Positions 1 to 11,600 of a stretch of 64,000 nt of DNA are shown here, piece by piece. Position numbers and translations under genes: made by a program. Each line of letters opens with the position of its first letter. Position 1 is the first letter of the stretch. The DNA comes from Rhabditoides inermis (lineage: Eukaryota; Nematoda; Chromadorea; Rhabditida; Rhabditidae): contig CAWZYM010000129.1 of the NCBI GenBank assembly GCA_963966185.1, forward strand, positions 500,001-564,000, in the 5' to 3' direction. Below the pieces are notes generated by a model. That model saw only the letters and a list, made by a program, of their open reading frames with translations. It was not told the origin of the DNA and made no database searches.

Positions 1-35
1 TCTCTCTCTCCTTCTTCCACCCAACCTCCTTTCAG

Positions 36-383
36 TGGTCTGTGATCCGTCCTCTCCTCCCTCTGCCCAGCTACTTCTCGATGCTGTCAGCAAGAACAGC
101 GCCAGCAAGACCCAGCAGGCTCCGCCCACTGTCGTCACGCCCCCTAAGTCGGCTGATTGCTCTCATGAAGAGGTCAGAAAGAGATGATGAAAAAAAAATA
201 GAAAAAAAATTCGTTCAGTCTCCGTCGTTCGCGGAGCTTTTGGCTGAGCTGATTGATGGACTGTCGGAGGAATACCGTCGCATCTTCTACGCTCTGCTCG
301 CTGTCATTGTGTATGGCATATTCAGTTCCCTCACCTCTCCTCGCATTGTATACGACTATCCCATCCGCGGGCGTCGGTACTAG
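36..383 (+). CDS. 3' end of an unidentified gene with a C-terminal membrane segment
   Basis: Two exons fit together: 36-172 (entered with two bases of a split codon after a TTTCAG acceptor) and 219-383, ending in TAG. Together they give about 99 residues. The first exon encodes a Ser/Pro/Thr-rich stretch. The second encodes an acidic amphipathic segment (SPSFAELLAELIDGLSEEY), then one hydrophobic helix (IFYALLAVIVYGIFSSL) and a short basic/aromatic tail (PIRGRRY). This could be a single-pass or tail-anchored protein, but upstream exons lie outside the window, so topology and family are unknown. The intron is only 46 bp. I do not recognise the protein. The exons are supported by the phase match and the abrupt loss of coding signal after the stop. 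Confidence 0.55.
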   Translation, partial: WSVIRPLLPLPSYFSMLSARTAPARPSRLRPLSSRPLSRLIALMKRSERDDEKKIEKKFVQSPSFAELLAELIDGLSEEYRRIFYALLAVIVYGIFSSLTSPRIVYDYPIRGRRY

Positions 384-1599
384 ACTACCGTAGTCAGAAT
401 CCCTCTTACAACCAATCATTACATTCCTAACCGTACTCGTCACTCTTAGATTACGTGAGTTTACGACGAATTATTCACAGTTTAGAGAGACCGGTTAGAG
501 CGTCAATTGTATTTGTAGTGTGTGATATCATTGTGATAAAATCGTTCTATCCGGTTGCCCGTTTTCGCTATTGTTCAGTTGTGTGAGTAGACTTACCTCA
601 CCCGTTTCCTGTATGTCTGCGTAGAAATGATTCTCTTGAGTCGTGCAAGAAATGTTCAACGAAGTTTTCGGTAGGAAAGTGCGTTTCAAGTCACGGACTA
701 CGGTCACGCACTCACCAACCAAACAACCAATGCACGCATTCTCACGCGCTATTTTGATCGCCCATCTTGTTTTTCAATGCGAGTGTGATATTCACCTTTA
801 TTAGTAGCCGACCGTTTTATTGTACGTACACCGTTCATTTACGTAAGCCCGTTTCCTTGTTTGTTGCGAAGGAGGACGATTTATGTGACTCTAAATTAGA
901 GTTGTGGCGGTGCGGAGCTATAACGGCCCTTTTCAAACGGACACAGTGCCCTTTTGCTCGTGACTACAAGGAGCTTTTGAGCTCTAGCATCTAGTCTGAC
1001 AAAATCGGAAGATAGTAGAAAGATCCAACTGAATTATTGCTTCCAGTGTTAAACCTGTTTCCATTGATGCTTGTCCAATGTACTGCTTGTGACGCGGCGA
1101 GAATTCATTTATACTGACGAAAAGTTATTGTTATTTAGACTTTATTTCACGTGGAAGTTATGGTTCACGCACGAAATTGATAGTGGTACATGTGTATTCC
1201 ATAAGTTTCCATAAAGACCTTATGAACGTTTCAAAAAACTGCTCTAGTGAAAAGTTCTCCAGTTTCACGTTTCGCGGTTGTTTCGTAATTTGTACCTTAA
1301 TTATGCAAACTGTACTTTTTCCTGAATCCTATTCACACACTGTACCCTATTTTTTTTCCAGCTGTACCCTATTTTCAGAAGCTCCGTAATCTAGTTCCGT
1401 CGTTCATTATATGTTCATGGAATGCTCATTATAATCACTTCACAACAGTAAATGCCTGTCTCACCTGACCAAAAATTGGAAATTCGCACGGCTACGATTT
1501 GAGTGAGGGCAGCATGTGAGGACATCGCGAGTGCACAGTCAGATTCCGCTCACGTCTTACATCCTCATATTTTCATATCCACTCAAGTTTTCTTCGAAA
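384..1599. other. Intergenic spacer, no gene seen
   Basis: AT-rich spacer between the partial gene and the GPCR gene. Short open frames here have no protein-like composition. A TGTACCCTATTTT motif occurs twice close together (about 1340-1375) and resembles part of a dispersed repeat seen at about 3960 and, reversed, near 53530. It should contain the GPCR promoter, but no element could be assigned. Confidence 0.5.
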
Positions 1600-3267
1600 A
1601 TGAATGACTCTGGTGGCCTAGTCCACTTGTACCCTCTGCCCATGACCATCGGCACTCTTCTTTTCTGTGTGGCTGGTGTGGTTGGTGAGTGTCTTTTTTT
1701 AATCATACAGTGTCTGAGCGGACTATTTTAATTGTTGAAAAGACAATGGAAAAATAAGAGAGCGGCACACGCTAGTCGTCTGCGTCTCCCTTCTCACCAT
1801 AGTCTCTTTTCAAAATTCAAATATTCAGCCGTCAATAGGAGTTTTCTTTCCACGCACAGTATACATCGTTGCAGGCAATTTTATTGTGATGGTCGCTATC
1901 ATCATATCTAAGAATGTGCACACCAAGTGCTATGGTCTAATATTCGCGCATGCTTTAGCCGATTTCATCTCCTCGATATATTTCGTACAATTGAGGCGGG
2001 AACGATTGACGTGACAAAATTAGTAACATTTTTTTTTAGAATAGTCATTCTGAATTACGGCTATATGTGGCCGAATGAGAGGTGTTTCATGTCCAGTCTC
2101 TATGGATTGTTTGCGATGAACATTCAGACTGGTCTCACTGTTATGCTCGGTATCGATCGGCTGATTTGCATAGGATTCCCTTTGAAGTGAGTGATATTGT
2201 GTTTGAAACATGTGTTTGAAACAGTTTACAAACATAGTTTTCAGATACGGCAAAATAAATGCATTCATCTACTACATTTTCATGCTAACTCCTCCTTTAC
2301 TGTATTCAGTTATTGTCTGTCTTTTAGGGTTCATCTACAAAAATGACACACCTGTGAGAGGAATTCGAAAAAAGTATCTATCACCAAGCGATTCAGGTAG
2401 CGGTGTGTTTCCCTCCGACTGCCTATTCCGAGTTTCCAAAATTCGTCTACATCTATTCCAATGGAGCCGCGACAGTTCTAGTGGTTGTCATATACGTAAC
2501 AGCCTGGTTCATACTGAGGCAGACGAAACGTATGACATATCTGAAAGATGTTACGTTTTCAGTCACGGAAAGATGTTACCTTTTCAGTGACGCCCCAAGG
2601 AAAGCGCATTTTGAACACTTTGATTCTCGTGATGGCTATCTACGCGATATCGTGGGCGTTCACTATCGGAGTGCTGAACTTGGTTATGGTAGGAAATGAT
2701 CTCACGTTGTATAGGGGCACTGTTCTCGGAACGATGGAAATCATTCTTCCTCGTGCAGATTCGCAAGAAAATTTTGCGCACCGCGTTTCGTAGTTTCCCG
2801 TCTTCAAAAAGCGAACGGTAGTGAGGTAGTGACTAAATGTGCACGCTTGCGTGTGAAATGATCATGGGAGCGCACACCGGATACAATTGCATTCGTTTGC
2901 AGCACGTGATTGGAAGGACTGACTTCGGAAAGGCGCTAGAACTGCAGCTTGGATGGCCGGTGATCCGGAAACTTTGAAACATTCAATGAAAAAATTTTAG
3001 GTGGTGATCAATACGTCTTCCAATTTTGTGGTTTACTACTGGAGGAATTCAGAGATGCGAAATGGCATAAACCGAGTTATCAAGTGAGCCACTGGAGTAC
3101 TTATAATATTTAACTATTTCTTTAGAGGACAGTGGGGCAAGCAGAGAAAGATTGTGCGCGCTATCACCGTTGGTATGTTTCGAAGTTTATACGTGAAATC
3201 ACGTTATCTTATTTTCGCATCGTCTACAAATGGAAGCTCTCGCCGTATGTCGAATGTCATTTGCTGA
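1600..3267 (+). CDS. srsx-type seven-transmembrane chemoreceptor
   Basis: Nine exons join in frame: 1600-1684, 1875-2010, 2040-2186, 2245-2353, 2397-2529, 2588-2688, 2903-2959, 3001-3083 and 3126-3267 (993 nt, 330 residues, TGA stop). Seven hydrophobic segments can be followed. After TM1 comes a GN motif (VVGNFIVMVAI). TM2 contains HALADFISS. TM3 ends in LGIDRLICIGFPLKY, the DRY-like region typical of nematode srsx receptors. Extracellular loop 2 has CFPPTAYSEFP. TM6 follows KRILNTLILV, and TM7 is VVINTSSNFVVYYW. These features match nematode serpentine receptors of the srsx class, which usually act as chemosensory GPCRs in ciliated neurons. Ligand unknown. Donors after TM2 (GTGACA) and exon 5 (GTATGA) are weaker but are the only ones that keep phase. 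A polyadenylation signal lies 30 bp past the stop. Confidence 0.85.
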
Positions 3268-3296
3268 CTCATGGAATGTGTGGTATTGATATTGTG

Positions 3297-3302
3297 AATA
3301 AA
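3297..3302 (+). terminator. Polyadenylation signal AATAAA for the GPCR gene
   Basis: AATAAA begins 30 bp after the TGA of the srsx-like gene, a normal spacing for compact nematode 3' UTRs. Confidence 0.6.
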
Positions 3303-3334
3303 GGTTGTGTTAAAGTGGATCTGCCGGTGACAAA

Positions 3335-3779
3335 TTAAGATACTTCCGGTGCTCTCCGATATTTTAAAGGAACAGTGGCGACTTTATTCTGAAACTAGCT
3401 CTTTTGAACGCGCATTACCACTCATGCAAAACATTTGCCGTAGACAGGACTCGAACCGGAGAGGTCTGTGCCGCTACGGCGCACACACATTGAGCCACAT
3501 AGTAAGTGAACATGCTTCACTCGTCTGGGATTATGTGTTCTCTCGCCATTTCTGCAGTATTGAAGAGTTCGACGGAATGGAAGTCGTAGTGGGACCAATT
3601 TTGAGTTTGAAATTAAATGTTCCAACAGCGAGTTGCAACATTTGAAAGCAACGGATAATCGTTGTTATTTCTTACAAATCGGTTAAGATTTTGGTTTATA
3701 TTATTCTTTTAAAAGTTCCGAGTCAAAAATAAGTCGCCAGTGTACCTTTAAGACACTTCCGGTGCTCTCCGAGATTTTA
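3335..3779. mobile_element. Inverted-repeat MITE with TTAA ends and an internal tRNA-like module (copy 1)
   Basis: Terminal inverted repeats: ACAGTGGCGACTT near 3371 and its complement near 3731-3745, each next to TTAA (piggyBac-like target). The element itself is about 3362-3751. It lies between two 32-bp direct repeats (3335-3366 and 3748-3779) that differ at two positions. The interior contains a minus-strand tRNA-like segment at 3436-3500. A second copy with the same layout is at 47747-48142. No transposase is present, so this is a non-autonomous element. Confidence 0.7.
3436..3500 (-). pseudogene. tRNA-like module inside MITE copy 1
   Basis: On the minus strand a Pol III A-box-like TGTGGCTCAATG is followed about 35 bp later by a B-box GGTTCGAGTCC. 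The acceptor stem does not pair, so this is tRNA-derived rather than a working tRNA. The module aligns with the one at 48001-48070. Confidence 0.6.
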
Positions 3780-3954
3780 ATTTTGGTTAGGGCTTGGTAT
3801 GGGGCATGTCTACAAGATTTCATCATAACATAGCGAGTTGTGGGGCCATTTGACCTGTTGTCATTTGTGTGAGAAAATATGTTGCGTTCCCCCTTTATTA
3901 GACTAATAACTACTATGATGTCTGTCTGTCCGTCCTTCCGGAGAGATAACTCTT

Positions 3955-4510
3955 TTCAAAGTGTACCCTATTTACTGATTTCTTCTAAAAAGTTCCTTCA
4001 AGTTACGAGAACGCAAAATTCCAAATATCTCGTCAATAGCGATCTTCTGGTTAGGAGTAGTTATCACCTAATCTCTTAACTATGAAGAAAATTTTCAAAA
4101 TTTGGATGGTAGTTGAATCGACCTAGAAAAAAAATCGATAGCCGCGATACCAGCCGACTGTGACCTCATCTTCATGCCCAAATAAGCGAATGTATCCAAA
4201 ATGCACCCGAAATTTATGATCTTCGATTTCTATAAAAGTTTAGTAGAAGAAAAATTACGTTCATAAAATTGTAGAAACTGGTTTCCTTTTTTTGAAAAGT
4301 CACGAAATATGGCGAATATGATTGACATTTCGTACAGGCGAGATAGAGTTTCTAATTTGTAAATAAAAACTTTTAAATTCAAAAAATCCCTTTTGTTAAA
4401 ATTTCAGATCGATCGGACTTTGTCTTCATACAGTATTAGACATTTTCTGAGCGCGCTTTACTTGCTGAGGTAGCGCCCACCGGATTGCTCGCTACCAGCC
4501 GCAAGGTCAA
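3955..4510 (+). repeat. Dispersed AT-rich repeat, copy 1
   Basis: The segment holds GTGTACCCTATT, then ATCTTCGATTTCTATAAAA, a GAAACTGGTTTC block, GATCGATCGGACTTTGTCTT and GGATTGCTCGCTACCAGCCG. The reverse complements of these blocks recur in the opposite order at 53200-53545. No coding potential is seen, and the family is unknown. Confidence 0.6.
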
Positions 4511-4994
4511 CAGATAACAATAACATTTATTACCGTGTATACTATATAGAAATATTCATACACAAGACAAACACAGAAATATAGTGAATACGACAGTGTG
4601 ATTGGAAAATAAATAATAGGATGAAACGGATAACACATCCCAAATGAGCACTCATCTAATTTTGGATGGAGGGAACAAATGGGGGTTATCTAGGAGGTAC
4701 GATTTATCGATATCGAATAGTTGGCATTTGCAAGTACTGACCTATATCCACACAGTTATGTCTTTTTTTCGATAGAAACATGTCTAATTAGTACTGTCAT
4801 TAGAAAGTTGTTGTCACAGCAGCGGAAACATGACAGTTGACAGTAAACAGAACATACCTTTGTACTGTAATTAGAAAGTTGTTGTGATCGCAGCGCAGAC
4901 GTGACAATTTGACAAACTAGAGAATAGTATTGTTTCTAGAAAAAAATTTCACTGCAGCGGAGAGAGTAGACAAGAAAAGAGGTAGAGAAAGAAG

Positions 4995-5003
4995 AAAAAG
5001 AAG

Positions 5004-5052
<49 letters not shown>

Positions 5053-5260
5053 CAAAATTGTGTAGACGAGAGAGAAAGAGATAGAAATACAGAGGGGGAG
5101 AGGAAAGAGAGGAAAGAGAGAGGGGGAGAGAGGGGAGAGTAGACAGAACTGTGTAGAGGAGAGAGATAGAGATAAAGAGTGAGAGAGAGAGAGAGAAAGA
5201 AGGGAAATATGATGGAGATAACATAGAGAGTAGACAGAACAGTGTAGAGGAGGATTGTAC
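4995..5260. repeat. (GA)n-rich microsatellite block
   Basis: A long purine tract of GAGAGA with GAAA and GGGA interruptions. AGAGTAGACA recurs at intervals (near 5044, 5135 and 5226), suggesting a longer imperfect tandem unit of about 90 bp. It lies about 430 bp upstream of rpn-2. Open frames across it are low-complexity and are not called as genes. Confidence 0.75.
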
Positions 5261-5685
5261 ATTTGTGAAATGGGGCGCCGGAGCGCTAGTCGCCGGCAAT
5301 AAATTTATTTATTTAACTAGCGGAAGTAAGGCGGAGGATATAGTTTTTTCTTGATTTTTCAAACAAAACGCGTCTTCTAAAAATGTGTGATGCATTAATT
5401 AGCTACATCATATAGTGAAATGTTGATAAATTATGCTTCTTATTTTTTATGAGTGAAATTGTTAAAATATAACAAGTAGAATTCCTACTTTTCTTTTTTT
5501 CGATCAAATTCTAAAAAATTGGTCCTGCAACGAACCGCGAAGATTTTTTGAACAGCTAGTTTTGTCATCATTGCGCCCACCCGCCAGCCGTTCCCCTCGT
5601 CGGCTGGTCATTTTCTTCATTTCTTTTGTGTTTTGTGTATATTTTATTCATTATTCTTGTTTTTCACAATTCATTCCTTGTTCGT

Positions 5686-5690
5686 AGATG
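5686..5690 (+). promoter_or_regulatory. Splice acceptor abutting the rpn-2 ATG, candidate trans-splice site
   Basis: A pyrimidine-rich run ends in TTCGTAG at 5681-5687 and the ATG begins at 5688. An acceptor directly against a start codon is typical of spliced-leader trans-splicing in nematodes. It could also end an ordinary intron with a non-coding or short coding first exon upstream. Confidence 0.45.
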
Positions 5691-8600
5691 ACTCTGTACC
5701 TGCTGAACGAGTGGAAGCGCCGCCCCGGAGGTGCTCAGGACGCTAGTGAGTTGGTTTTGCAATAACATGCAATAACATGTGAATTGCTTACATGTCTTTA
5801 CCTGCATTACACAGGTTCGTTCCTGATGTCTCTGGAGAGCAGCCGTTGTCCGGCCAAGGACAAGGCGCTGATCGTGAACGCCCTCGACGACTGGGAGGTG
5901 CTCACCCCCACCTGGTTCGAGGTGCGTCATGTTCCTTTCTCGACTCCTCTGACTCTACTGTTCAGGTGGCCGACTACCTGCCCGCCATCGAGAAGCTCTA
6001 CGAGGACGTCTCGTTCACGGAGCGCAGCCGCGCCGCCCTTCTGGCTTCCAAGGTGCGAGAGTTCGAGAGTTGCGAAATGATGATGATGATGTCACTTCCG
6101 GGAGTTGAATTTAAATGGTATGTTTTCGTTCAGGTGGCGTACTGTCTGGGCGACTACCGCGGGGCGTTGAACCTGGCGCTGTCGGCTGGGGAGCTGTTCC
6201 AACTGACTGCCCGCCCCGCCAGCAGCCGCGTCGGAAACCAGGATGAGCAGGTGAGATTATGTTATAATTTTTTTCACACCCAAATCGTGAGCGTCACTCA
6301 TTCATTATAATACAATACTCATTTTAACTGTTTATTTGTTACTGTAACACTTCTTTCAGTATGTGAACAAGATGATCGAGGAGGCGCTGGACTCGTACAA
6401 GACAGCAAAGCGCAACGGGGACGCGATTGACGTCAAGCTGGAGACGCTCATCAACAGACTCTTCGAGAGGAACATGAACAGGTGGGACTGTGGTGAATCA
6501 GCTAAACATTGTATGAGATGGATTAAGTATAGGTATGAATATTTGATGAAGCGTATAGTTTTTGGTGCACATTACGTTGGCGACATGTTGTTGTTTGAAA
6601 TGTGACGTTCACAGTTGCAGGAAGGAGCTGCGCAACGTGATCGGCCTGGCGCTGGACACCCGCCGCGCCGACATGGTCGAGGCGGCCATCAAGAAGGGAG
6701 AGGGCGAGAGCGCCGGTGGGTGGGGGCAGCTCAGTTGCCGATCGGTCCTTGTCTATCAGTAACTATCAGTTCTCAATAATAATTATGTAATAAGTTTTAT
6801 ACCGTGTACATACGAGAATGAGACGGCGCAGTAATCTTTTATCTAGTTTTAATTTTATATTTCTTTTAGTCCTCCTGGCGGAGACTGTGCAGCGCGTGCT
6901 GTCCACTCCCCTCGATACTGGCTTCCGCCACCAGCTCCTCGACATGCTCCTCCGCCTTTTCGCCGAGCAGGTATCGATCGGATGGTGTATTGATTAGTTA
7001 TCGATTGTGTTTAGGAGCAGCCCGATTTTGTCGCCATGTGTCAGTGTCTGATCAAGCTGGAGAAGCCGACGGACGTGGCGGATATGCTCAACAGACTCAC
7101 CAAGCAGCAGAACGTGGGTGTTTGTGTATTCCATTTGGTAGATAGAAAACTGGATGTGGCTTCACTTCAATTACATATGACACCATTGGTTGATTGTGTA
7201 TTTGTCTTTCGTTCCATCGAGTCGATACGCCATTACTGTGTTGTAGCGATGCCCCAGTGAGTGAAAGATATTTTATCTGGTGTTAAGAAACATTTTTTTT
7301 CTATAACACATCATATTTGTTGCAGGAGGGCGAGCTGCTGGCGTACCAGATTGCCTTCGATCTGTACGAGAACGCCACCCAGCAGTTTATCGGAAAGATT
7401 CTCGCCGCTCTATCGCAGGTATCCAAGATCAACAAGATACAAGACTGTGCAGGCTTTGTAATGAATTATGAATATGAAAGAAAGAAGATGATTATATCGC
7501 ACATGATTGTATTTTTCTCTTATCTTATCTAACAGCAGTGTGTTTAGGATGATGGGGAGCAGCCGTCGTCTGCCTCGTCGGGCATGTCGACGCCCCCTCC
7601 CAAGGCAGCCGACGCTGCCCCCGCCGACGCCGCTGCCGCTGCTGCCTCTCCCGCCCCCGCCGCTGCAGCCACCGAGACGGCCAAGAAGGTCCTGCACATG
7701 ATTGACGCGTTATATGTAGGTGGCACGAGTGTGTGCCGTGCGAGCTAGCACTTTCTCGTAACACTGCACGCATAACGTACCTGTTTTCTTCACCCCGTTT
7801 CTTGGACTAAATCAGGTTTTCAGCCGACGCCGTCGCGCCGTCTTCGTCAGATTCTGCGCGGAGAGGAGACGATCAAGCATCACATGCAGTTCCTCATCAA
7901 GGTACGCTGGTGTAGAGGGGAGAGGGGAATGATGATTCTTTGTTAGTTGTTTTTGAACTAAAGGACAAACGTTGTAATTGGTTGCTTGCAGACGATGGAT
8001 ATAATGTGTTCAGTAATTCAGAACAACCACACGGACATGTTGGTGCTGAAGGAGATGAAGGAGACTGTGCGCACTGCCACCGCCCACAACGCCACCCTGA
8101 TCGCCAACGGAATCATGCACCTCGGCACCACGTGCGACGACTTCTTGAGGTGGGCATGGGGATCGTTGGTATATTCAGGGGAGTTGATGAGTTCGTCTGA
8201 GAAAGGTTGTGGTGTGCGGATTTGTATCTGACAATTACCGTAAATGGTTGTATACATATAGCGATTCTGGATAAATGATTGATTGGTTGTATAGAAGTGG
8301 GTAGTGATTTTTTTGTTTTGTTTAGCTGTGGGTTACAAGTAATACATTGATGTGCAAGTGAGATGTTTGATGTGATGAGTATGTTGAAACACATAATTTG
8401 TTGTGTGACGGAACGTGTTCAGGGACAACCTGGAGTGGATCAGCAAGGCGACCAACTGGAACAAGTTCAACGCCGTCGCCACGCTCGGACTCATCCACAA
8501 GGTATGCGGAGGAAGAGGGAAAGGTAGCGAACATGATTGCAATGGGAGTCAGTGTCCCGCTAACTTTGTTATTGCATTCCGTCTGTACCATTGAACAGAT

Positions 8601-11600
8601 TTTTCCCCATCGCGGTTGATAAATTTCTGATCTGGTAGACATCAGGTCGATTGAGTGTAATTGTAATGAGTACTTTTGATCTTGTACGATGAATACATCG
8701 TCATGATTGCAGGGCCACGAGGCGAACGCGATGAAGCTGCTGGACCCGTACCTGCCGAAGACGGAGGCGGACCAGTTCGGGTACAAGGAGGGAGGCTCGC
8801 TCTACGCCCTCGGTCAGTGGATGATAGAGGGGTTCGAATAGATTCTGAGATTGTAGGGGTACGGTACGTTTAGTATACTGTAAGTATACGTGCTATTCAG
8901 TCTCTTACTTTCGCAGTTCCAATGTGGTATTCGAAAATAATTTGAGTTTTCTTTTGGGTTATATTATGGTGATAATTGGAATTCTGTATCCCTGATCAGC
9001 ATTTGTATGAGGAAGGGAGGGCATGTTTTGTGTGGCGTGTGGCGCTGTATTCTACTTGTCTTTCGTTTTATGAGAGTGAATGCCATATTGTGTCATTCAT
9101 GCGCCTTGTTGTAGTTTGTGCATAGTATACATTTGCACGTGCTGCATGAAAAGGCACGCAAGTGTTAGCTCATGTATGAATGCGCTATGTGAAAATTGAA
9201 CTTGACAGACAGTCGGAGTGAGTGCAGTTATGTAGCAGACGTGCTTTTCGAAGTGTTTTTGGTGGATGCTGGATGCACTTCCTTGTCCAGCACATCTCTG
9301 TGAATTCAATTTGTGAAATTGTGTAGTTAACAAGATGTGTTTGTTGATGGTTAGTTAACGTGCAGAGCAGAGAGGAAACAAAGTGCAGTTTTCTGCTAGT
9401 GAGTGGCTCTTATTTCTCGGAAGTTGATACTTGGAGAGGTGCCGAAATTCTGATTCACCCACTAACAAGAAGACGAAATGAGTTGAGTGCATGTGTTTTA
9501 GTTCTATTGTCCTAGTATTCTGTGCAGTAACGTGATTGGGACAGTGTTTTGAGTGCCGACCTCATCCAGCCTGCACCCCTCTGGTGGTATTCGGGTGAAT
9601 GGTATTATGTATGATGGGGAGCGGAAATAACAAGGTACACGCGAATAACATGAAGAGCCCCGGTCACGTGGTTTTGGAATTTGTATGGCGGCGGCAGACG
9701 GTGTCGAATGGAGTGCGGAGTGCAGCTTCAGCTTGACTGCTTGACGAGTATGCGCGTGCGTGCATTAGTCATTAGTCGCCTTGTTTTGCTGGCTTGATTG
9801 GGAAGGAAGGGGGCATGAGTGCATCCACTAGCAGTCATGTTGCATATGCAACGTGGCGTCGTGCTCATTATGCAGGAAAGTGTGTTTTGAAGATAACACA
9901 TCAACATACATCACACATCTCTCTGTAGCTGTAGTGGAGATGTGTTGTATTGTAATTAATGTGGTAGGGTGCAGTGAGTAGATGGCAGAGAACACATTGT
10001 GGTGTTACGGTTTCAATTCTTGGGAAACTTGGCTTTTGTGTGGTACATCTGTATAACTGTATATATATATATATATATATAATAATCGTTTCAAAGTTTC
10101 AATTGTGAACGTTTCATGGTTTTTTGATTCCGATAGCCTTCGTAGACTGACTGTCCACCTTACCACTAATTTTAAGCATACGAAGGAAATGTCTGGTGTC
10201 GTGTGTCGATCACAAACAGTCACATGTGTCTTTTTGATTTGAGTATGCTAATGAAAGGTTGTGTAGTTTTCGATGTGCTGTAGCTCGTCTCACATTGACA
10301 AGCAGGCTATTTGGATATTGGCAAATAAACGCTTTGGTCGTCCATAGGAAAAACAATTATTGGTGAAACGGAACTAGTGAGATGACAGTAAACAGTTGGA
10401 CCTCTGAATGAAAAAAAAGTAAAATGTCATTATTTCAGGTAAATTGTGTTCAAGTAGTAAGTGCTATTGTTGCAGGTCTGATCCACGCGAACCACGGCAG
10501 CTCTGACGTGTGCAAGTACCTGCGGGAGCAGCTGACTGCAGCCAGCACATCTGCCGTCCGCCACGGCGCCTGCCTCGGACTCGGACTGGCTGCTATGGCC
10601 ACCCACGACGAGCAGGTGAGGAGGGAGGGGGAGGGGGGCTGATCCCCAAGATATAGTATTTTCCAACTCTTAACGGAAGAGACGGGGATTGTATAGTGTG
10701 ACAGTGACGCTTTGCGCAGACAGGTACTGAAAACAACGTTGTTACTGACTGTTTATGCAGTAGATCCCCGATAAACAACGCTGACGGAGTGGTGTCTCCT
10801 GTCGGGTGGCTCTGGCGATTTTTTTGCTTTTTTTAAAGCTTGTTTGCGGATTGTTGAGGCTACCAGCGACCTCACTCGATCTACAAGCACTTGTTCGATC
10901 AAACTAGACATTTGAACAAAATAGTAAAATATGCAATTTACTTGCTGATCTTTGGATTTGCCGTTTGTGTATGTAGTATGAATTTCAACGTTTGCACGTT
11001 TGGTGACGACGTTTCTTTTTTGGTGCTGCCGTGAGAGTTGCACGAGCGGTGTTGTTTTGGCATCTGCACACTAGTCTTGTGATGACGGGTTGGGGCGGGG
11101 GTGTCGTATTTCGGATTGCAACATGGACGTGTGTTCTCAGTCCCACCTCGGCAGAGCACGCCGAATCTCGAGTGGTGTTTGGTGTGTGAACTCTCGACCA
11201 TGCGGTCTCTTGTCTCCCCCCCCCCCCCCCCCTCCCCCCTCTCACTCTCACTCGCTCGGTCTTTCGAGATTGATGCGTGTTATGGGAGAGGAGAGAGTAA
11301 GAGGGTGAGATGATCAGATTATCAGATATGGTGAAAGTGATATGGAGTTGCGAGTGGAGGACAGACTGCTAGTCAGCCATTAGAATTGTAGTTCTTGGAC
11401 TTGACCACTCGATTCCGATTTCCTTGTACACAAGCACACTTCGCCGGGCCCTGTATATTGTTGTGGTTCATTTTCATGAAACTGCAATGTTTGGCTAACG
11501 TGAAAGCGATACATGATGACAGACGTGTTGTTGTTTACGGCAGACGCGTAAAGTTGTTTATTGATACAGCCGCTTACTGACTGACTGATTGTTGCTGGGT

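Noticed and set aside
767..994. 75-codon open frame between the partial gene and the GPCR
   Set aside because: No splice context, no domain, and codon use unlike the GC-rich exons nearby.
4930..5299. Long open frames across the (GA)n block on both strands
   Set aside because: They encode only Glu/Arg or Leu/Ser repeats from the microsatellite and have no flanking exon logic. The same applies to other GA/CT frames such as 52117-52455 and 44602-45159.
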